Shown here one piece after another: positions 1-7,827 of a stretch of DNA of 30,748 bases. The translations under genes and the position numbers were made by a program. Source of the stretch: Rikenellaceae bacterium (GTDB lineage: Bacteria; Bacteroidota; Bacteroidia; Bacteroidales; UBA932). Location of the stretch: contig CAAGIL010000067.1 in assembly GCA_900769905.1 (NCBI GenBank), positions 1-30,748 on the forward strand, written 5' to 3'. The notes below the pieces were generated by a model, which searched no databases, was not told where the DNA came from, and worked only from the letters and a program-made list of their open reading frames with translations. The stretch's first letter is position 1; every line of letters begins with the position of its first letter.

Positions 1-345
1 CCCCGGCGCCCCTCAAGCCCTTTCCGACTTTGCTGCGCAAAGTCACGGGCCGGGGCGGTCCGCTGATGCGGACTGCTAGTGGCAAGGTTCAAGCGCAGCA
101 ATATGCAGGCACGCCGCTGCCCTCTCCAGCCCTTCGGCTCCGCTTGTCCCTCCACAAGGTCCGGCTGCGCCGTCCCTTGCGGCCCCTCACCCGCCATCAG
201 GCGGCCGCGGAGCGAAAGCAGGGTTGGCCTGCGAGGTGGCTTCGCGCAGCGCCGGGGTTTGGGGCGGGAGCCCCAGTTTGGATAGCTGCCCGGACCCGCG
301 AACCCTGCGCCTGGCGCACCGGGTGGGCACTGCCTGCGGGATTAT
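1..345. other. G+C-rich, dyad-rich non-coding stretch
   Basis: I see no convincing gene here. Open frames exist on the plus strand, but their translations are Arg/Ala/Pro-rich, without a domain, signal peptide or start context, as expected for G+C-rich non-coding DNA. The stretch holds at least five short dyads: 26-44 (8-bp stem, 3-base loop), 58-73 (GTCCGC/GCGGAC, loop TGAT), 191-204 (CCGCC/GGCGG, loop ATCA), 260-275 (TGGGGC/GCCCCA) and 306-318 (TGCGCC/GGCGCA around one base). The loops at 64-67 and 196-199 are reverse complements, so these two hairpins resemble inverted copies of one unit. The stretch follows the stop codon of the S41 protease gene, so it may include that operon's 3' end, but no terminator with a T run is visible. 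It may continue beyond the window edge. Confidence 0.6.
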
Positions 346-1869
346 TTACAGCTTGTAAGCTATGTTGAAACAGTCGTCTATGTCCAGGAAGAGGTGGTAG
401 TAGGCGTTGTCTCCAAGTTTGGAGTATCTGCCGACCAGGGCCCTGACCTGGCTCATGAGGTATTTCCTCTCCTTCCGCCATTCCTCGGGGGCGGGGGCTA
501 TGCCGTCCTTCTTCTTTGCGAAGTCGAGGAAGCGGGCTTCCAGACCGGCATTGTCTAGGTAGGAAATGAGCTCGTCGAAGCTGTCGATGGAGGAGAGCTC
601 CTTCTTGTGGCTGTCGAAGTAGGCTGAGGCGAAGCGCATAGTCGTGGCCTTGCGGTTGCAGGAGATGTAGAACTGTCCCGCCCTGGTGGTGTCGACCGGA
701 ACGAATACGTCCGGGAGTATGCCGCCCTTCTCTATCTTCATGCTGTCGGCTGACACCATCTCGCCTTCGTTGTAGCGCTTCAGCACCTCGTAGTCGTAAT
801 CGTCGCTGTACGGCTTCTGTATGCACCTGCCGGAAGGGGTGTGGAACCTTGCCACGGTGATACGCATACCGCTGCCGTCGCTGAAATAGTACGGCTCCTG
901 CACCAGGCCCTTCCCGTAGGAGCGGCGTCCGACTATCGTGGCCCTGCCGTTGTCCTGCATTGCGCCAGCGAAAATCTCGCTGGAGGATGCGGACCCTTCG
1001 TTGATGAGCACCTTCAGCCTAATGTCCTGGAGCGGACCGCGCCCGTCGGCATTGTAGTCCTCGCGCTTGCGGTGCGCACCTTCCATATATACAATTCCTG
1101 CGCCCTTGGGGAGGAAGAGGTTGGAGAGCACCAGTGCCTGGTCGAGGAAACCGCCGCTGTTGTCGCGTATGTCCACTATCATCTCCTTCATCCCGGAGTT
1201 CAGGAGCTCCGCGCTCGCCTTGATGAACTCCTGCCCCGTGGTGCGGGAGAACTTGGACAGGCGCAGGTAGGCCGTGGTGTCGTCCACCATAAAGGCTGCG
1301 TCCACGGAATGGGTCGGAATCTTGCCTCGGGTAATTTCGAACGGGATGATTTCCTTGTCCCTCTTTACGGTTATCTTGACCTTGCTGCCTGCCTTGCCTT
1401 TGATGCGGCGCACCATAGAGTCCTGGGGGAACTTCACTCCCGCGATGGAGGTGGTGTCCACGCTGATGATGCGGTCTCCGGCCTGGAGTCCCACCTTCTC
1501 GGACGGGCCTCCCGGGATGACTTCTATCACGATTGCCGTGTCGTTGGGTACGTTGAACTGTATGCCTATGCCGTCAAAGTTGGCGGCCAGGTCCTCTTCG
1601 TGCTCCTCAAGCACGCGCGGGAGCATATAGGAGGAATGCGGGTCCAGGGCTGCGAGGGCGGCGCTGGCTACGGCATCGGTCACCTTGGCACGGTCCACGG
1701 TGTCCACGTAGTTCTCCTCTATGCTCTTGAGGATAAGGTTCACTTTCTGCCAGTCCCGCGTGCTCGTCTTGATTTTGCGGGTTCTGGTGGCGGCGCTCTG
1801 CACGACCAGGGTCAGCAGTATGCCTATAACGATGCCCAGCAGGGCAGTCACAATGGAAGTCTTCTTCAT
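346..1869 (-). CDS. S41 family C-terminal processing peptidase (CtpA-like), membrane anchored
   Basis: A 507-aa serine protease of the tail-specific (CtpA/Prc) type, which cuts envelope proteins near their C-termini. Residues 4-26 form an N-terminal membrane anchor, so the protease probably faces the periplasm. A PDZ domain lies at roughly 95-170. The catalytic core follows, with a GSASSSEI segment in which S295 is the likely nucleophile and YGKG, in which K320 is the likely general base; their 25-residue spacing matches Prc. The last 130 residues or so are a charged C-terminal region. The ATG at 1869 is preferred because it overlaps the stop of the upstream deaminase gene by one base (TGATG), implying coupled translation; a TTG two codons earlier is less likely. 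It is the last gene of the four-gene minus-strand cluster. The family is clear, but the substrate is not. Confidence 0.93.
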   Translation of the reverse strand: MKKTSIVTALLGIVIGILLTLVVQSAATRTRKIKTSTRDWQKVNLILKSIEENYVDTVDRAKVTDAVASAALAALDPHSSYMLPRVLEEHEEDLAANFDGIGIQFNVPNDTAIVIEVIPGGPSEKVGLQAGDRIISVDTTSIAGVKFPQDSMVRRIKGKAGSKVKITVKRDKEIIPFEITRGKIPTHSVDAAFMVDDTTAYLRLSKFSRTTGQEFIKASAELLNSGMKEMIVDIRDNSGGFLDQALVLSNLFLPKGAGIVYMEGAHRKREDYNADGRGPLQDIRLKVLINEGSASSSEIFAGAMQDNGRATIVGRRSYGKGLVQEPYYFSDGSGMRITVARFHTPSGRCIQKPYSDDYDYEVLKRYNEGEMVSADSMKIEKGGILPDVFVPVDTTRAGQFYISCNRKATTMRFASAYFDSHKKELSSIDSFDELISYLDNAGLEARFLDFAKKKDGIAPAPEEWRKERKYLMSQVRALVGRYSKLGDNAYYHLFLDIDDCFNIAYKL

Positions 1870-2276
1870 CAGCAATCAACTTTTTCGACTTCGATACCTG
1901 CCCTTCTCAGCAGGTCGATGCCGTCGGTGAGTCTGTATTCGTCCTTGTAAACGACCCTCTTGATGCCCGCCTGAATGATGAGTTTCGCACATTCGATGCA
2001 GGGAGATGCCGTCACGTAAAGAGTCGCTCCGTCGGAGCTGTTGCCGGATTTTGCAACTTTGGAAATGGCGTTGGCTTCGGCGTGGAGGACGTAGGGCTTT
2101 GTGGCTCCGCTCTCGTCTTCGCAGATGTTCTCAAACCCCGACGGCGTACCGTTGTAGCCGTCGGAGATGATCATCCTGTCCTTGACGAGAAGGGCGCCGA
2201 CCTGGCGTCTGCGGCAATAGGAATTGCCGGCCCACACTTCGGCCATCGCAAGGTATTTTTCGTCAAATTTATTCAT
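1869..2276 (-). CDS. deoxycytidylate (dCMP) deaminase
   Basis: A 135-aa cytoplasmic zinc deaminase converting dCMP to dUMP, the precursor for thymidylate synthesis. The zinc site is visible as HAE (H65, E67) and PCIEC (C93, C96), with E67 the proton shuttle, as in the dCMP deaminase (ComEB-like) branch of the cytidine deaminase superfamily. Length is normal for the family. The ATG at 2276 gives the typical N-terminus (MNKFDEKYLAMAEVW); the frame stays open further upstream, but that part lies inside the ligase gene and looks spurious. The gene overlaps the ligase end by 8 bases and shares one base with the protease start. Nothing links its chemistry to its neighbours, so it is probably a housekeeping gene carried in a compact operon. 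The closely related riboflavin and tRNA deaminases are less likely given the length and motif spacing. Confidence 0.93.
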   Translation of the reverse strand: MNKFDEKYLAMAEVWAGNSYCRRRQVGALLVKDRMIISDGYNGTPSGFENICEDESGATKPYVLHAEANAISKVAKSGNSSDGATLYVTASPCIECAKLIIQAGIKRVVYKDEYRLTDGIDLLRRAGIEVEKVDC

Positions 2277-3927
2277 TGTTCCTCTGATAGAGATAGCGTT
2301 TGATGCTCTTCTTAGGGGTGCGCTCGAAGTCCTCTGGCATAAACTCGATCTTGCGTATCTGGGCGTAGTTCGGCAGGAGCTTGTTGATTTCCGGCAGACC
2401 TCCGCGTATGCGCTCCTCAAGCTGCTCCCCGCTCATTCCGTCGATTTCAGCCTGGTGGTAATCAGGGTAAACGAGGGCGGTGAGGCCTATCTTGTCCTCC
2501 ACCACGAGGGAATCCACCACGTAGGTGACGTTGTTGATGACTGCTTCCAGTTCCTCAGGGTAGATGTTCTGGCCTGAAGGACCGAGTATCATGCACTTGG
2601 AACGTCCTTTGAGGTAGAGGTATCCGTCCTTGTCCACAACTCCTATATCGCCGGTCCTGAACCAGCCGTCCTTGGTGAAAACCGCCTTGGTGGCTTCAGG
2701 GTTCTTGTAGTATCCGAGGAACACGTTGGAACCCTTGATCTGCACCTCTCCCGGGACATTGTAAGGGTCGTTGGAGTCAATCCGGATTTCACAGCCAGGC
2801 ACCGGCTTGCCGCAGGAGCCGCTGCGGGTCTTCCACCACTTCTCGTAGGTGATGATAGGGGCGCACTCGGTCATTCCGTAACCCACGGTGAAAGGGAAAT
2901 GGATTTTGCGCATGAACTGCTCCACCTCAGGGTTGAAGGCGGCACCTCCGAGTATGACTTCCTCGAAGCGGCCTCCGAACGCCTCTATCATGGAGTTGCG
3001 GATTTTCTTTAGGATGAGCTGGTTGACTATAGGAATGCGCATAAATGACTTGTGCCTGTCCACTACCGGCTTCACCTGATTCTTGTAAACCTTCTCGATA
3101 ATGAGAGGGACGGCGATGATGATATCCGGATGAATCTCACCGAAAGCCTTGAGTATTACTTTCGGACTAGGGGTGCGGGTAAGGAAGTGCACGTGCGCGC
3201 CAATGACCATTTCATAGATGAATTCGAACATAAGGCCGTACATATGCGCTGACGGGAGCATTGCCACGACTTCGCTCTCGCAACTCATCTGAGGCTCGGC
3301 TACCTCAGCGAACTTGATGTTGGTGTAGATGGCCCTGTAAGGAATCATCACTCCCTTTGAGAAGCCTGAAGTGCCTGAGGTATAGTTGATTACGGCGAGT
3401 TCTTCCGGCTTGTCCTCGTAATAGTCGAGGTCGCCAGGCTTGAGGCCTTCCGGATAGAGTTTGTTGAATGTCTCCGTGAGGGTCTTCCTGACCTCTACGG
3501 AAGACTCGTTCTTCGCATAGATGAAATTGAGGTTGTTCATCTGGACTATTACCTCCAGACCCGGCATTTCGCCTTCGGAAAGGCCTTCCCAGATGATTTC
3601 ATCCACGAACAGCACCCTGGCTTCGGAGTGGTTTACCAGGTAGTGGATGTTCTCTGCCTTGAATTCGTGGAGTATTGGCACCGGCACGGCTCCGTAGGTC
3701 AGCGAGGCGAGGAAACATACGCCCCAGTTGGCCTGGTTGCGGGAGCAGAGGGCTACCTTGTCCCCTTTCTTCAAGCCGCAGCGCTCGAAGGCAATGTGCA
3801 GATACTTGATTCTCTGGGCGACGTCCTTGTACTTGAGCGTCGTACCCTGGTAGTTGGACAGGGCATCGCGTTCCCAATTCTCGCGTATGCTCTTCTCTAC
3901 CAGTTTGTTTACAGATTTGAATTCCAT
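2269..3927 (-). CDS. AMP-dependent synthetase/ligase, long-chain acyl-CoA synthetase-like
   Basis: A 552-aa ANL-superfamily enzyme that would activate a carboxylic acid, probably a fatty acid, with ATP to an acyl-adenylate and then a thioester. The motifs appear in order: the P-loop YTSGTSGFSKG (about 182-192), YGMTECAP (350-357), GWFRTGDIG (421-429), GRSKCMILGPSGQNIYPEE (441-459) and a C-terminal TPKKSIKRY near residue 540 holding the candidate catalytic lysine. Start chosen at ATG 3927 because an AGGA lies just upstream and the protein then begins like family members; the longer frame runs into the lipoprotein gene. It overlaps the end of the upstream lipoprotein gene by 19 bases and the downstream deaminase by 8, so all are probably translated from one mRNA. 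Acyl-CoA versus acyl-ACP product and chain length cannot be read from the sequence. Confidence 0.9.
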   Translation of the reverse strand: MEFKSVNKLVEKSIRENWERDALSNYQGTTLKYKDVAQRIKYLHIAFERCGLKKGDKVALCSRNQANWGVCFLASLTYGAVPVPILHEFKAENIHYLVNHSEARVLFVDEIIWEGLSEGEMPGLEVIVQMNNLNFIYAKNESSVEVRKTLTETFNKLYPEGLKPGDLDYYEDKPEELAVINYTSGTSGFSKGVMIPYRAIYTNIKFAEVAEPQMSCESEVVAMLPSAHMYGLMFEFIYEMVIGAHVHFLTRTPSPKVILKAFGEIHPDIIIAVPLIIEKVYKNQVKPVVDRHKSFMRIPIVNQLILKKIRNSMIEAFGGRFEEVILGGAAFNPEVEQFMRKIHFPFTVGYGMTECAPIITYEKWWKTRSGSCGKPVPGCEIRIDSNDPYNVPGEVQIKGSNVFLGYYKNPEATKAVFTKDGWFRTGDIGVVDKDGYLYLKGRSKCMILGPSGQNIYPEELEAVINNVTYVVDSLVVEDKIGLTALVYPDYHQAEIDGMSGEQLEERIRGGLPEINKLLPNYAQIRKIEFMPEDFERTPKKSIKRYLYQRNNE

Positions 3928-5210
3928 ATTCTTATTCCTTTCTTTGTCCAGGCGAGAAACTCTCCCCGGTCGTAAATGATTATGCGGCAGCCGTTTGCGG
4001 GCCACCTTTTTGCGGTATAATTGTCGAGTTCGTCTTCAGTTGTGGTGAAACTGGCAAGGTCCTTTTCGCTGCCTATCATAATCCAGCCGTCCCTGGTTGC
4101 GCACACGCTCTCGTCGCGGAGCTGGAATGCCGACCCGTAAAGGGCTGCGCAAAAGCCCGGATAGGCGAAGGCTTCAGTCTCCCTGTCCGCCACGGCCTTC
4201 CCCGGACGCAGCATTATAATCTTGCATCCGGCCCTTTCTACAAAGGCTATCTCCTTGATGTCCAGCTCTTTTTCCCACTTCAACGGGTCCTTCCCGCAGC
4301 TTGATTTCAGTTCGCTGAGCTGCCTGCGGTACTGGACCAGGTTCACGCTGGCATCCTGGTAGCTTTCGTATGCTTTCCTGAAGTTCTCCCCGTCAATCGG
4401 CAGGTCCATTACGAAGCTGGTCCCGTAAGGCAGAACCTTGCCTATGCGGCTGTCGCTGAAGTTCAGGGAGGAGAGAAGGTTGGCGTAATGGGTGCGGGCC
4501 TCGTTCCTGCTCAGCACCACGCTTGTGCTGCCGTCCGGTTCGGGGACGAAGGCCGTCCATTCGCAGAGACGGTCAAGGAAGCGGCTGATGCCGGAAGGAG
4601 TGAAAATGCCTCCGAGGAAGTCCTTGCCTATGAATCGCTTTGCACCGGAATTGCGCAACACGAGCAACTCTTCCGGGGCCCCGGCATCCTTAATGGCCTT
4701 GGGAAAACTCTCGAGGTCGAGTATGGACCGGGCTTCGCGTATATGGCGTTCGCTGGCGCGCAGCTGCACTTCGGACCGGCTCACCAGCAGCACTCCCTGG
4801 CCCTGGGGCATGGTGGGAGCATTGGGTATGAAACTGGTCTTCATCCCGGACGCGGCCGCCCGTGCGAGCAGGGTGCTGAATGCGGATGTGCTGTCGCTGC
4901 GGAAACTGTCGGGCACCGGGGCCAGGGAAAGCACCTGTACGACGGAGCCGTTATAGCACTCCGCAAGCGCGAATCCCGTACCCCTGAGGGATTTCAGGCC
5001 CAGTCCGGCGAATGCCGAGTTCGAGTCGACGGCAAAGCTGCTTTTACGGCAGTCGACGGCGTATCTGACCGTGAGCGCATCCGAAGGAACGGTGGACAAT
5101 ATGCGGGCACAGCGCTCCCAGTCGCCTTCGTTCCAGCTTTGTTCGGAGCCGGAACAGGAAGCGAGCAAGAGCATCACCGGCAGCAATATTGAGACCAATA
5201 TTTTACGCAT
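3909..5210 (-). CDS. uncharacterised lipoprotein, 433 aa
   Basis: I do not recognise the family with confidence. The N-terminus is a clear lipoprotein signal: MRK, a hydrophobic stretch, then the lipobox LASC with C19 as the lipidated residue. The mature part has no obvious catalytic motif or further membrane segment. It begins with an acidic, Trp-containing stretch, followed by ILSTVPSDA, which recalls the openings of Bacteroidota proteins with DUF3352-like repeats, but I cannot confirm that. A charged helical region lies near the middle-to-end (QYRRQLSELKSS). It is the first gene of the minus-strand cluster and overlaps the ligase start by 19 bases. A TACCTTTG promoter box ends only six bases before the ATG, so the mRNA may be leaderless. 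A role in the envelope is inferred only from the signal peptide. Confidence 0.85.
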   Translation of the reverse strand: MRKILVSILLPVMLLLASCSGSEQSWNEGDWERCARILSTVPSDALTVRYAVDCRKSSFAVDSNSAFAGLGLKSLRGTGFALAECYNGSVVQVLSLAPVPDSFRSDSTSAFSTLLARAAASGMKTSFIPNAPTMPQGQGVLLVSRSEVQLRASERHIREARSILDLESFPKAIKDAGAPEELLVLRNSGAKRFIGKDFLGGIFTPSGISRFLDRLCEWTAFVPEPDGSTSVVLSRNEARTHYANLLSSLNFSDSRIGKVLPYGTSFVMDLPIDGENFRKAYESYQDASVNLVQYRRQLSELKSSCGKDPLKWEKELDIKEIAFVERAGCKIIMLRPGKAVADRETEAFAYPGFCAALYGSAFQLRDESVCATRDGWIMIGSEKDLASFTTTEDELDNYTAKRWPANGCRIIIYDRGEFLAWTKKGIRIWNSNL

Positions 5211-5216
5211 AATCCA

Positions 5217-5224
5217 CAAAGGTA
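5217..5224 (-). promoter_or_regulatory. -7 promoter box for the lipoprotein-ligase operon
   Basis: On the minus strand this reads TACCTTTG, an exact match to the Bacteroidota -7 consensus TAnnTTTG. A good -33 TTTG is not visible at 19-21 bases. The box ends six bases before the ATG at 5210, so transcription would begin at or within a few bases of the start codon. Confidence 0.55.
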
Positions 5225-5267
5225 CTAAAAATGATGATAGTTTTTTATGTTTTTTCGCGGAATTCAG

Positions 5268-5275
5268 TAACTTTG
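5268..5275 (+). promoter_or_regulatory. -7 promoter box for typA
   Basis: TAACTTTG matches TAnnTTTG exactly and ends 16 bases before the typA ATG, which predicts a leader of about 10 bases with no room for a usual ribosome binding site. The upstream element is poor (TTATG at about the right spacing). It is divergent from the lipoprotein promoter in the same 81-base gap. Confidence 0.6.
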
Positions 5276-5291
5276 CACGATTTATACGAGT

Positions 5292-7097
5292 ATGCAAGAA
5301 ATTAGGAACATAGCGATTATCGCCCACGTCGATCACGGCAAGACCACCCTCGTGGACAGGATGATTTATCAGGCAAACCTTGTTCGCCAGCCTGAGAATC
5401 TGGGACAACTGATACTTGACAACAATGACCTTGAGCGTGAGAGAGGTATAACCATCCTCGCCAAGAATGTGTCAGTAATTTATAAAGGCGTCAAAATCAA
5501 TATTATAGACACTCCGGGCCATAGTGACTTCGGAGGAGAGGTGGAGCGTGTGCTGAATATGGCGGACGGAGTTCTCCTGCTCGTGGATGCTTTCGAAGGC
5601 TGCATGCCTCAGACGAGGTTCGTGCTCCAGAAGGCCCTCCAGATGGGAAAGAAACCTATAGTCGTCATCAATAAGGTGGACAAGCCGAACTGCCGCCCTG
5701 ATGAGGTGCAGGAAGAGGTGTTCGACCTTATGTGCAATCTCAACGCCACAGACGAGCAGCTGGATTTCACCACCGTTTACGGTTCCGCCAAGCAGGGATG
5801 GATGTCTCTGGACTGGAAGCAGCCGGGAAGCGACATCACTCCGCTGCTCGATACCATACTCGAAGTGATTCCTGCTCCGGAGTATGTGGAAGGCACTCCT
5901 CAGCTGCTGATTTCTTCCCTCGAGTATTCCCCGTATGTGGGACGTATCGCGGTGGGAAAAATCACCCGCGGCTCCCTCAAGTCAGGCCAGCAGGTCAGCC
6001 TCTGCAAGCGTTACGACGTGATTCAGAAGCAGAAGATCAAGCAGCTTATGGTATTCGAAGGCCTGGGCAAGACCAACGTGGAGGAAGTGCACTGCGGAGA
6101 CATATGCGCCGTTGTGGGCCTGGAAGGCTTCGAAATCGGAGACACGATTGCCGACTTCGAGAACCCTGAGGCCCTGGCCCCTATCGCCATAGACGAGCCT
6201 ACGATGAGTATGCTCTTCACCATCAACAACTCGCCTTTCTTCGGCAAGGACGGCAAGTTCGTCACCTCCCGCCATATCAAGGAAAGACTGGACAAGGAGC
6301 TCGAAAAGAACCTTGCCCTCAGGGTTAAGCCGGGCCTCACCGCCGATTCCTTCGTGGTGTACGGACGCGGCGTGCTGCATCTCTCCGTGCTTATCGAGAC
6401 TATGCGAAGGGAAGGCTTCGAGCTGCAGGTCGGCCAGCCTAAGGTGCTGGACAAGACCATAGGCGGGCAGCGCTGCGAGCCTATCGAGGAACTTTCCATC
6501 GAGGTTCCGGAAGAGTTCGTGGGAGCTGCAATCGAGATTTCCACCCGCCGCAAGGGTGCCCTGATCCATATGGAGCCGAGAGGAGACCGCACCCTGCTCG
6601 AGTTCGAAATCCCTACCAGAGGACTTATGGGACTGCGTTCCAACCTTCTCACCGCAAGTCAGGGTGAAGCCATCGTGGCCCACCGCTTCAAGGAATACCA
6701 GCCGTACAAGGGCGATATTGAAAGGCGCAACAACGGCTCCCTCGTGTCCCTCGAAACGGGCCAGGCAATAGCGTATTCAATGAACAAGCTCCTCGACAGA
6801 GGCCGCTTCTTCGTGGATCCGGGCGAGGATATCTACGCCGGACAGGTGGTGGGAGAGCACACCAGGGAGAGGGACTTGAACATCAATATCTGCAAGACCA
6901 AGAAGCTCACCAACGTGCGTGCCGCCGGTTCCGACGAGAAGATCATCCTGCCTCCGGCAATCAAGTTCTCCCTCGAAGAGGCCCTGGAGTACATTCAGGA
7001 GGATGAACTTGTGGAGGTTACCCCTCACCATATGCGCATACGCAAGATACTCCTCGACCCGCTTGCGAGAAAAAGAAACAGCGACAACGAGGATTAA
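5292..7097 (+). CDS. typA: translational GTPase TypA/BipA
   Basis: A 601-aa ribosome-associated GTPase of the elongation factor family, which in other bacteria helps 50S assembly and stress or cold adaptation. The G domain starts at once with the P-loop AHVDHGKTT (11-19), then a switch I RGIT, the DTPGH motif and NKVD for guanine recognition. Domains II, III and V and the TypA-specific C-terminus follow (GLRSNLLTASQGEA, then a region ending at HHMRIRKILLDP). The length equals the family norm. The ATG at 5292 gives the expected MQEIRNIAIIAHVDHGK start. It lies 12 bases ahead of the first possible DUF177 start, and a new promoter sits in between, so the ribosome-biogenesis genes downstream can be transcribed separately. 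Confidence 0.98.
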   Translation: MQEIRNIAIIAHVDHGKTTLVDRMIYQANLVRQPENLGQLILDNNDLERERGITILAKNVSVIYKGVKINIIDTPGHSDFGGEVERVLNMADGVLLLVDAFEGCMPQTRFVLQKALQMGKKPIVVINKVDKPNCRPDEVQEEVFDLMCNLNATDEQLDFTTVYGSAKQGWMSLDWKQPGSDITPLLDTILEVIPAPEYVEGTPQLLISSLEYSPYVGRIAVGKITRGSLKSGQQVSLCKRYDVIQKQKIKQLMVFEGLGKTNVEEVHCGDICAVVGLEGFEIGDTIADFENPEALAPIAIDEPTMSMLFTINNSPFFGKDGKFVTSRHIKERLDKELEKNLALRVKPGLTADSFVVYGRGVLHLSVLIETMRREGFELQVGQPKVLDKTIGGQRCEPIEELSIEVPEEFVGAAIEISTRRKGALIHMEPRGDRTLLEFEIPTRGLMGLRSNLLTASQGEAIVAHRFKEYQPYKGDIERRNNGSLVSLETGQAIAYSMNKLLDRGRFFVDPGEDIYAGQVVGEHTRERDLNINICKTKKLTNVRAAGSDEKIILPPAIKFSLEEALEYIQEDELVEVTPHHMRIRKILLDPLARKRNSDNED

Positions 7098-7108
7098 CGA
7101 AAAGTTTA

Positions 7109-7139
7109 TTTGACAAAAGAAAAAAAATTGTTAACTTTG
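7109..7139 (+). promoter_or_regulatory. Bacteroidota sigma-70-type promoter at the typA/DUF177 junction
   Basis: TTTG at 7109-7112, exactly 19 bases, then TAACTTTG at 7132-7139: a complete match to the TTTG-N19-TAnnTTTG arrangement. Transcription should start near 7143-7148, which is inside the apparent N-terminal part of the DUF177 reading frame. It would serve the DUF177, rpmF and tRNA-Arg genes. Confidence 0.7.
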
Positions 7140-7523
7140 CAGCCCTTTGTAGTTGAACTTAAAGGATTGGCCAGAGGCTCAAGCCGTCAGGAATGGACCG
7201 CAGGCCGCGAGTTCTTTGAACAATTCGGCAATTCCGAAATCCTCGATGCCGACCTGGAGGTGAAGGCGGAGATACACAATCACGGAGCCACGCTGGACGT
7301 GAGCTGCGAGATTGAAGGAAGTGTCACCGTAGCCTGCGACAGGTGCCTTGAGGACCTGGTGCTCCCGGTGGAAACCTCCTTTGAGGAGAGTTACACTCCG
7401 GAACTTGGAGAGTTGGATTTGAGTCAGGACGTATATGATTATGTATGCATCTCGCTCCCTCTCAGAAGAGTGCACCCGGACGGGGAATGCAATGGCGAAA
7501 CTACGAAGTATTTGAGCAAATAA
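7110..7523 (+). CDS. DUF177/YceD family protein, rRNA accumulation factor
   Basis: A small protein of up to 137 aa of the DUF177 (YceD) family, which in other bacteria and plants is needed for normal 23S rRNA accumulation. Seen directly: an N-terminal PFVVELKGL strand typical of the family, the central CDRCLEDLVLPVE block, and a C-terminal part with HPDGECN. Its position directly before rpmF is the family's classic neighbourhood. The start is uncertain: the reading frame contains no ATG at all, so a TTG (7110, 7128, 7137 or 7167) or another rare codon must be used. A strong promoter overlaps the first three of these. The coordinates given are the longest option; 7128 or 7137 keeps the conserved strand and 7167 would lose it. 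It ends 19 bases before rpmF. Confidence 0.85.
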   Translation: MTKEKKLLTLQPFVVELKGLARGSSRQEWTAGREFFEQFGNSEILDADLEVKAEIHNHGATLDVSCEIEGSVTVACDRCLEDLVLPVETSFEESYTPELGELDLSQDVYDYVCISLPLRRVHPDGECNGETTKYLSK

Positions 7524-7542
7524 TAATTAAAAAAACAATAAA

Positions 7543-7725
7543 ATGGCACATCCGAAACACAAACTTTCAAAGCAGCGCAGGGACAAGCGTCGTACCCACG
7601 ATTTCGCTCCTGTTCCTACCCTTGCTACCTGCCCTAACTGCGGAGCTACCGTGATGTATCATCGCGTATGCCCTGAGTGCGGATACTACAGGGGACGTCA
7701 GATCATCGTTAAGAACGCTGAATAA
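7543..7725 (+). CDS. rpmF: 50S ribosomal protein L32
   Basis: A 60-aa large-subunit ribosomal protein. The N-terminus (MAHPKHKLSKQRRDKRR) is highly basic for rRNA contact, and a zinc ribbon follows with two Cys pairs, TCPNC and VCPEC, so this is the zinc-binding form. The length is typical. It is translated from the same mRNA as the DUF177 gene, through an A-rich 19-base spacer (AAAAAAACAATAAA) that is typical of Bacteroidota start regions in lacking a Shine-Dalgarno sequence. Elsewhere rpmF is often followed by plsX and fabH; here it is followed instead by a tRNA gene and a terminator, so the fatty-acid genes are not linked. Confidence 0.98.
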   Translation: MAHPKHKLSKQRRDKRRTHDFAPVPTLATCPNCGATVMYHRVCPECGYYRGRQIIVKNAE

Positions 7726-7734
7726 GACACTTCA

Positions 7735-7752
7735 CAGACCGCTTGAGGTCTG
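7735..7752 (+). other. small hairpin between rpmF and tRNA-Arg
   Basis: CAGACC (7735-7740), loop GCTTGA, GGTCTG (7747-7752). There is no T run after it, so it is a poor terminator. It ends two bases before the tRNA and may mark a processing point in an rpmF-tRNA transcript. Confidence 0.4.
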
Positions 7753-7754
7753 AT

Positions 7755-7826
7755 GGTCTCTTAGTTCAACGGATAGAACGAAGGTTTCCTAAACCTTAGA
7801 TACAGGTTCGATTCCTGTAGAGACTA
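7755..7826 (+). tRNA. tRNA-Arg (anticodon CCT)
   Basis: A full cloverleaf can be drawn. Acceptor stem 7755-7761 pairs with 7819-7825 (first pair G-T), D stem 7764-7767 with 7776-7779, anticodon stem 7781-7785 with 7793-7797 around the loop TTCCTAA (anticodon CCT at 7788-7790), and T stem 7802-7806 with 7814-7818 around TTCGATT. The discriminator is A7826 and no CCA is encoded. It reads AGG codons. No promoter is visible in the 29 bases after rpmF, so it is probably cut from the DUF177-rpmF transcript. Confidence 0.95.
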
Positions 7827-7827
7827 C

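Noticed and set aside
30..368. A 112-codon plus-strand open frame in the left edge region, and a shorter one at 79-285
   Set aside because: Arg/Ala/Pro-rich translations with no domain, and the longer frame overlaps the end of the S41 protease gene. Long open frames are expected by chance in G+C-rich DNA.
841..1950. A 369-codon open frame antisense to the S41 protease gene
   Set aside because: It mirrors the codon bias of the real gene on the minus strand; the product has no recognisable domain.
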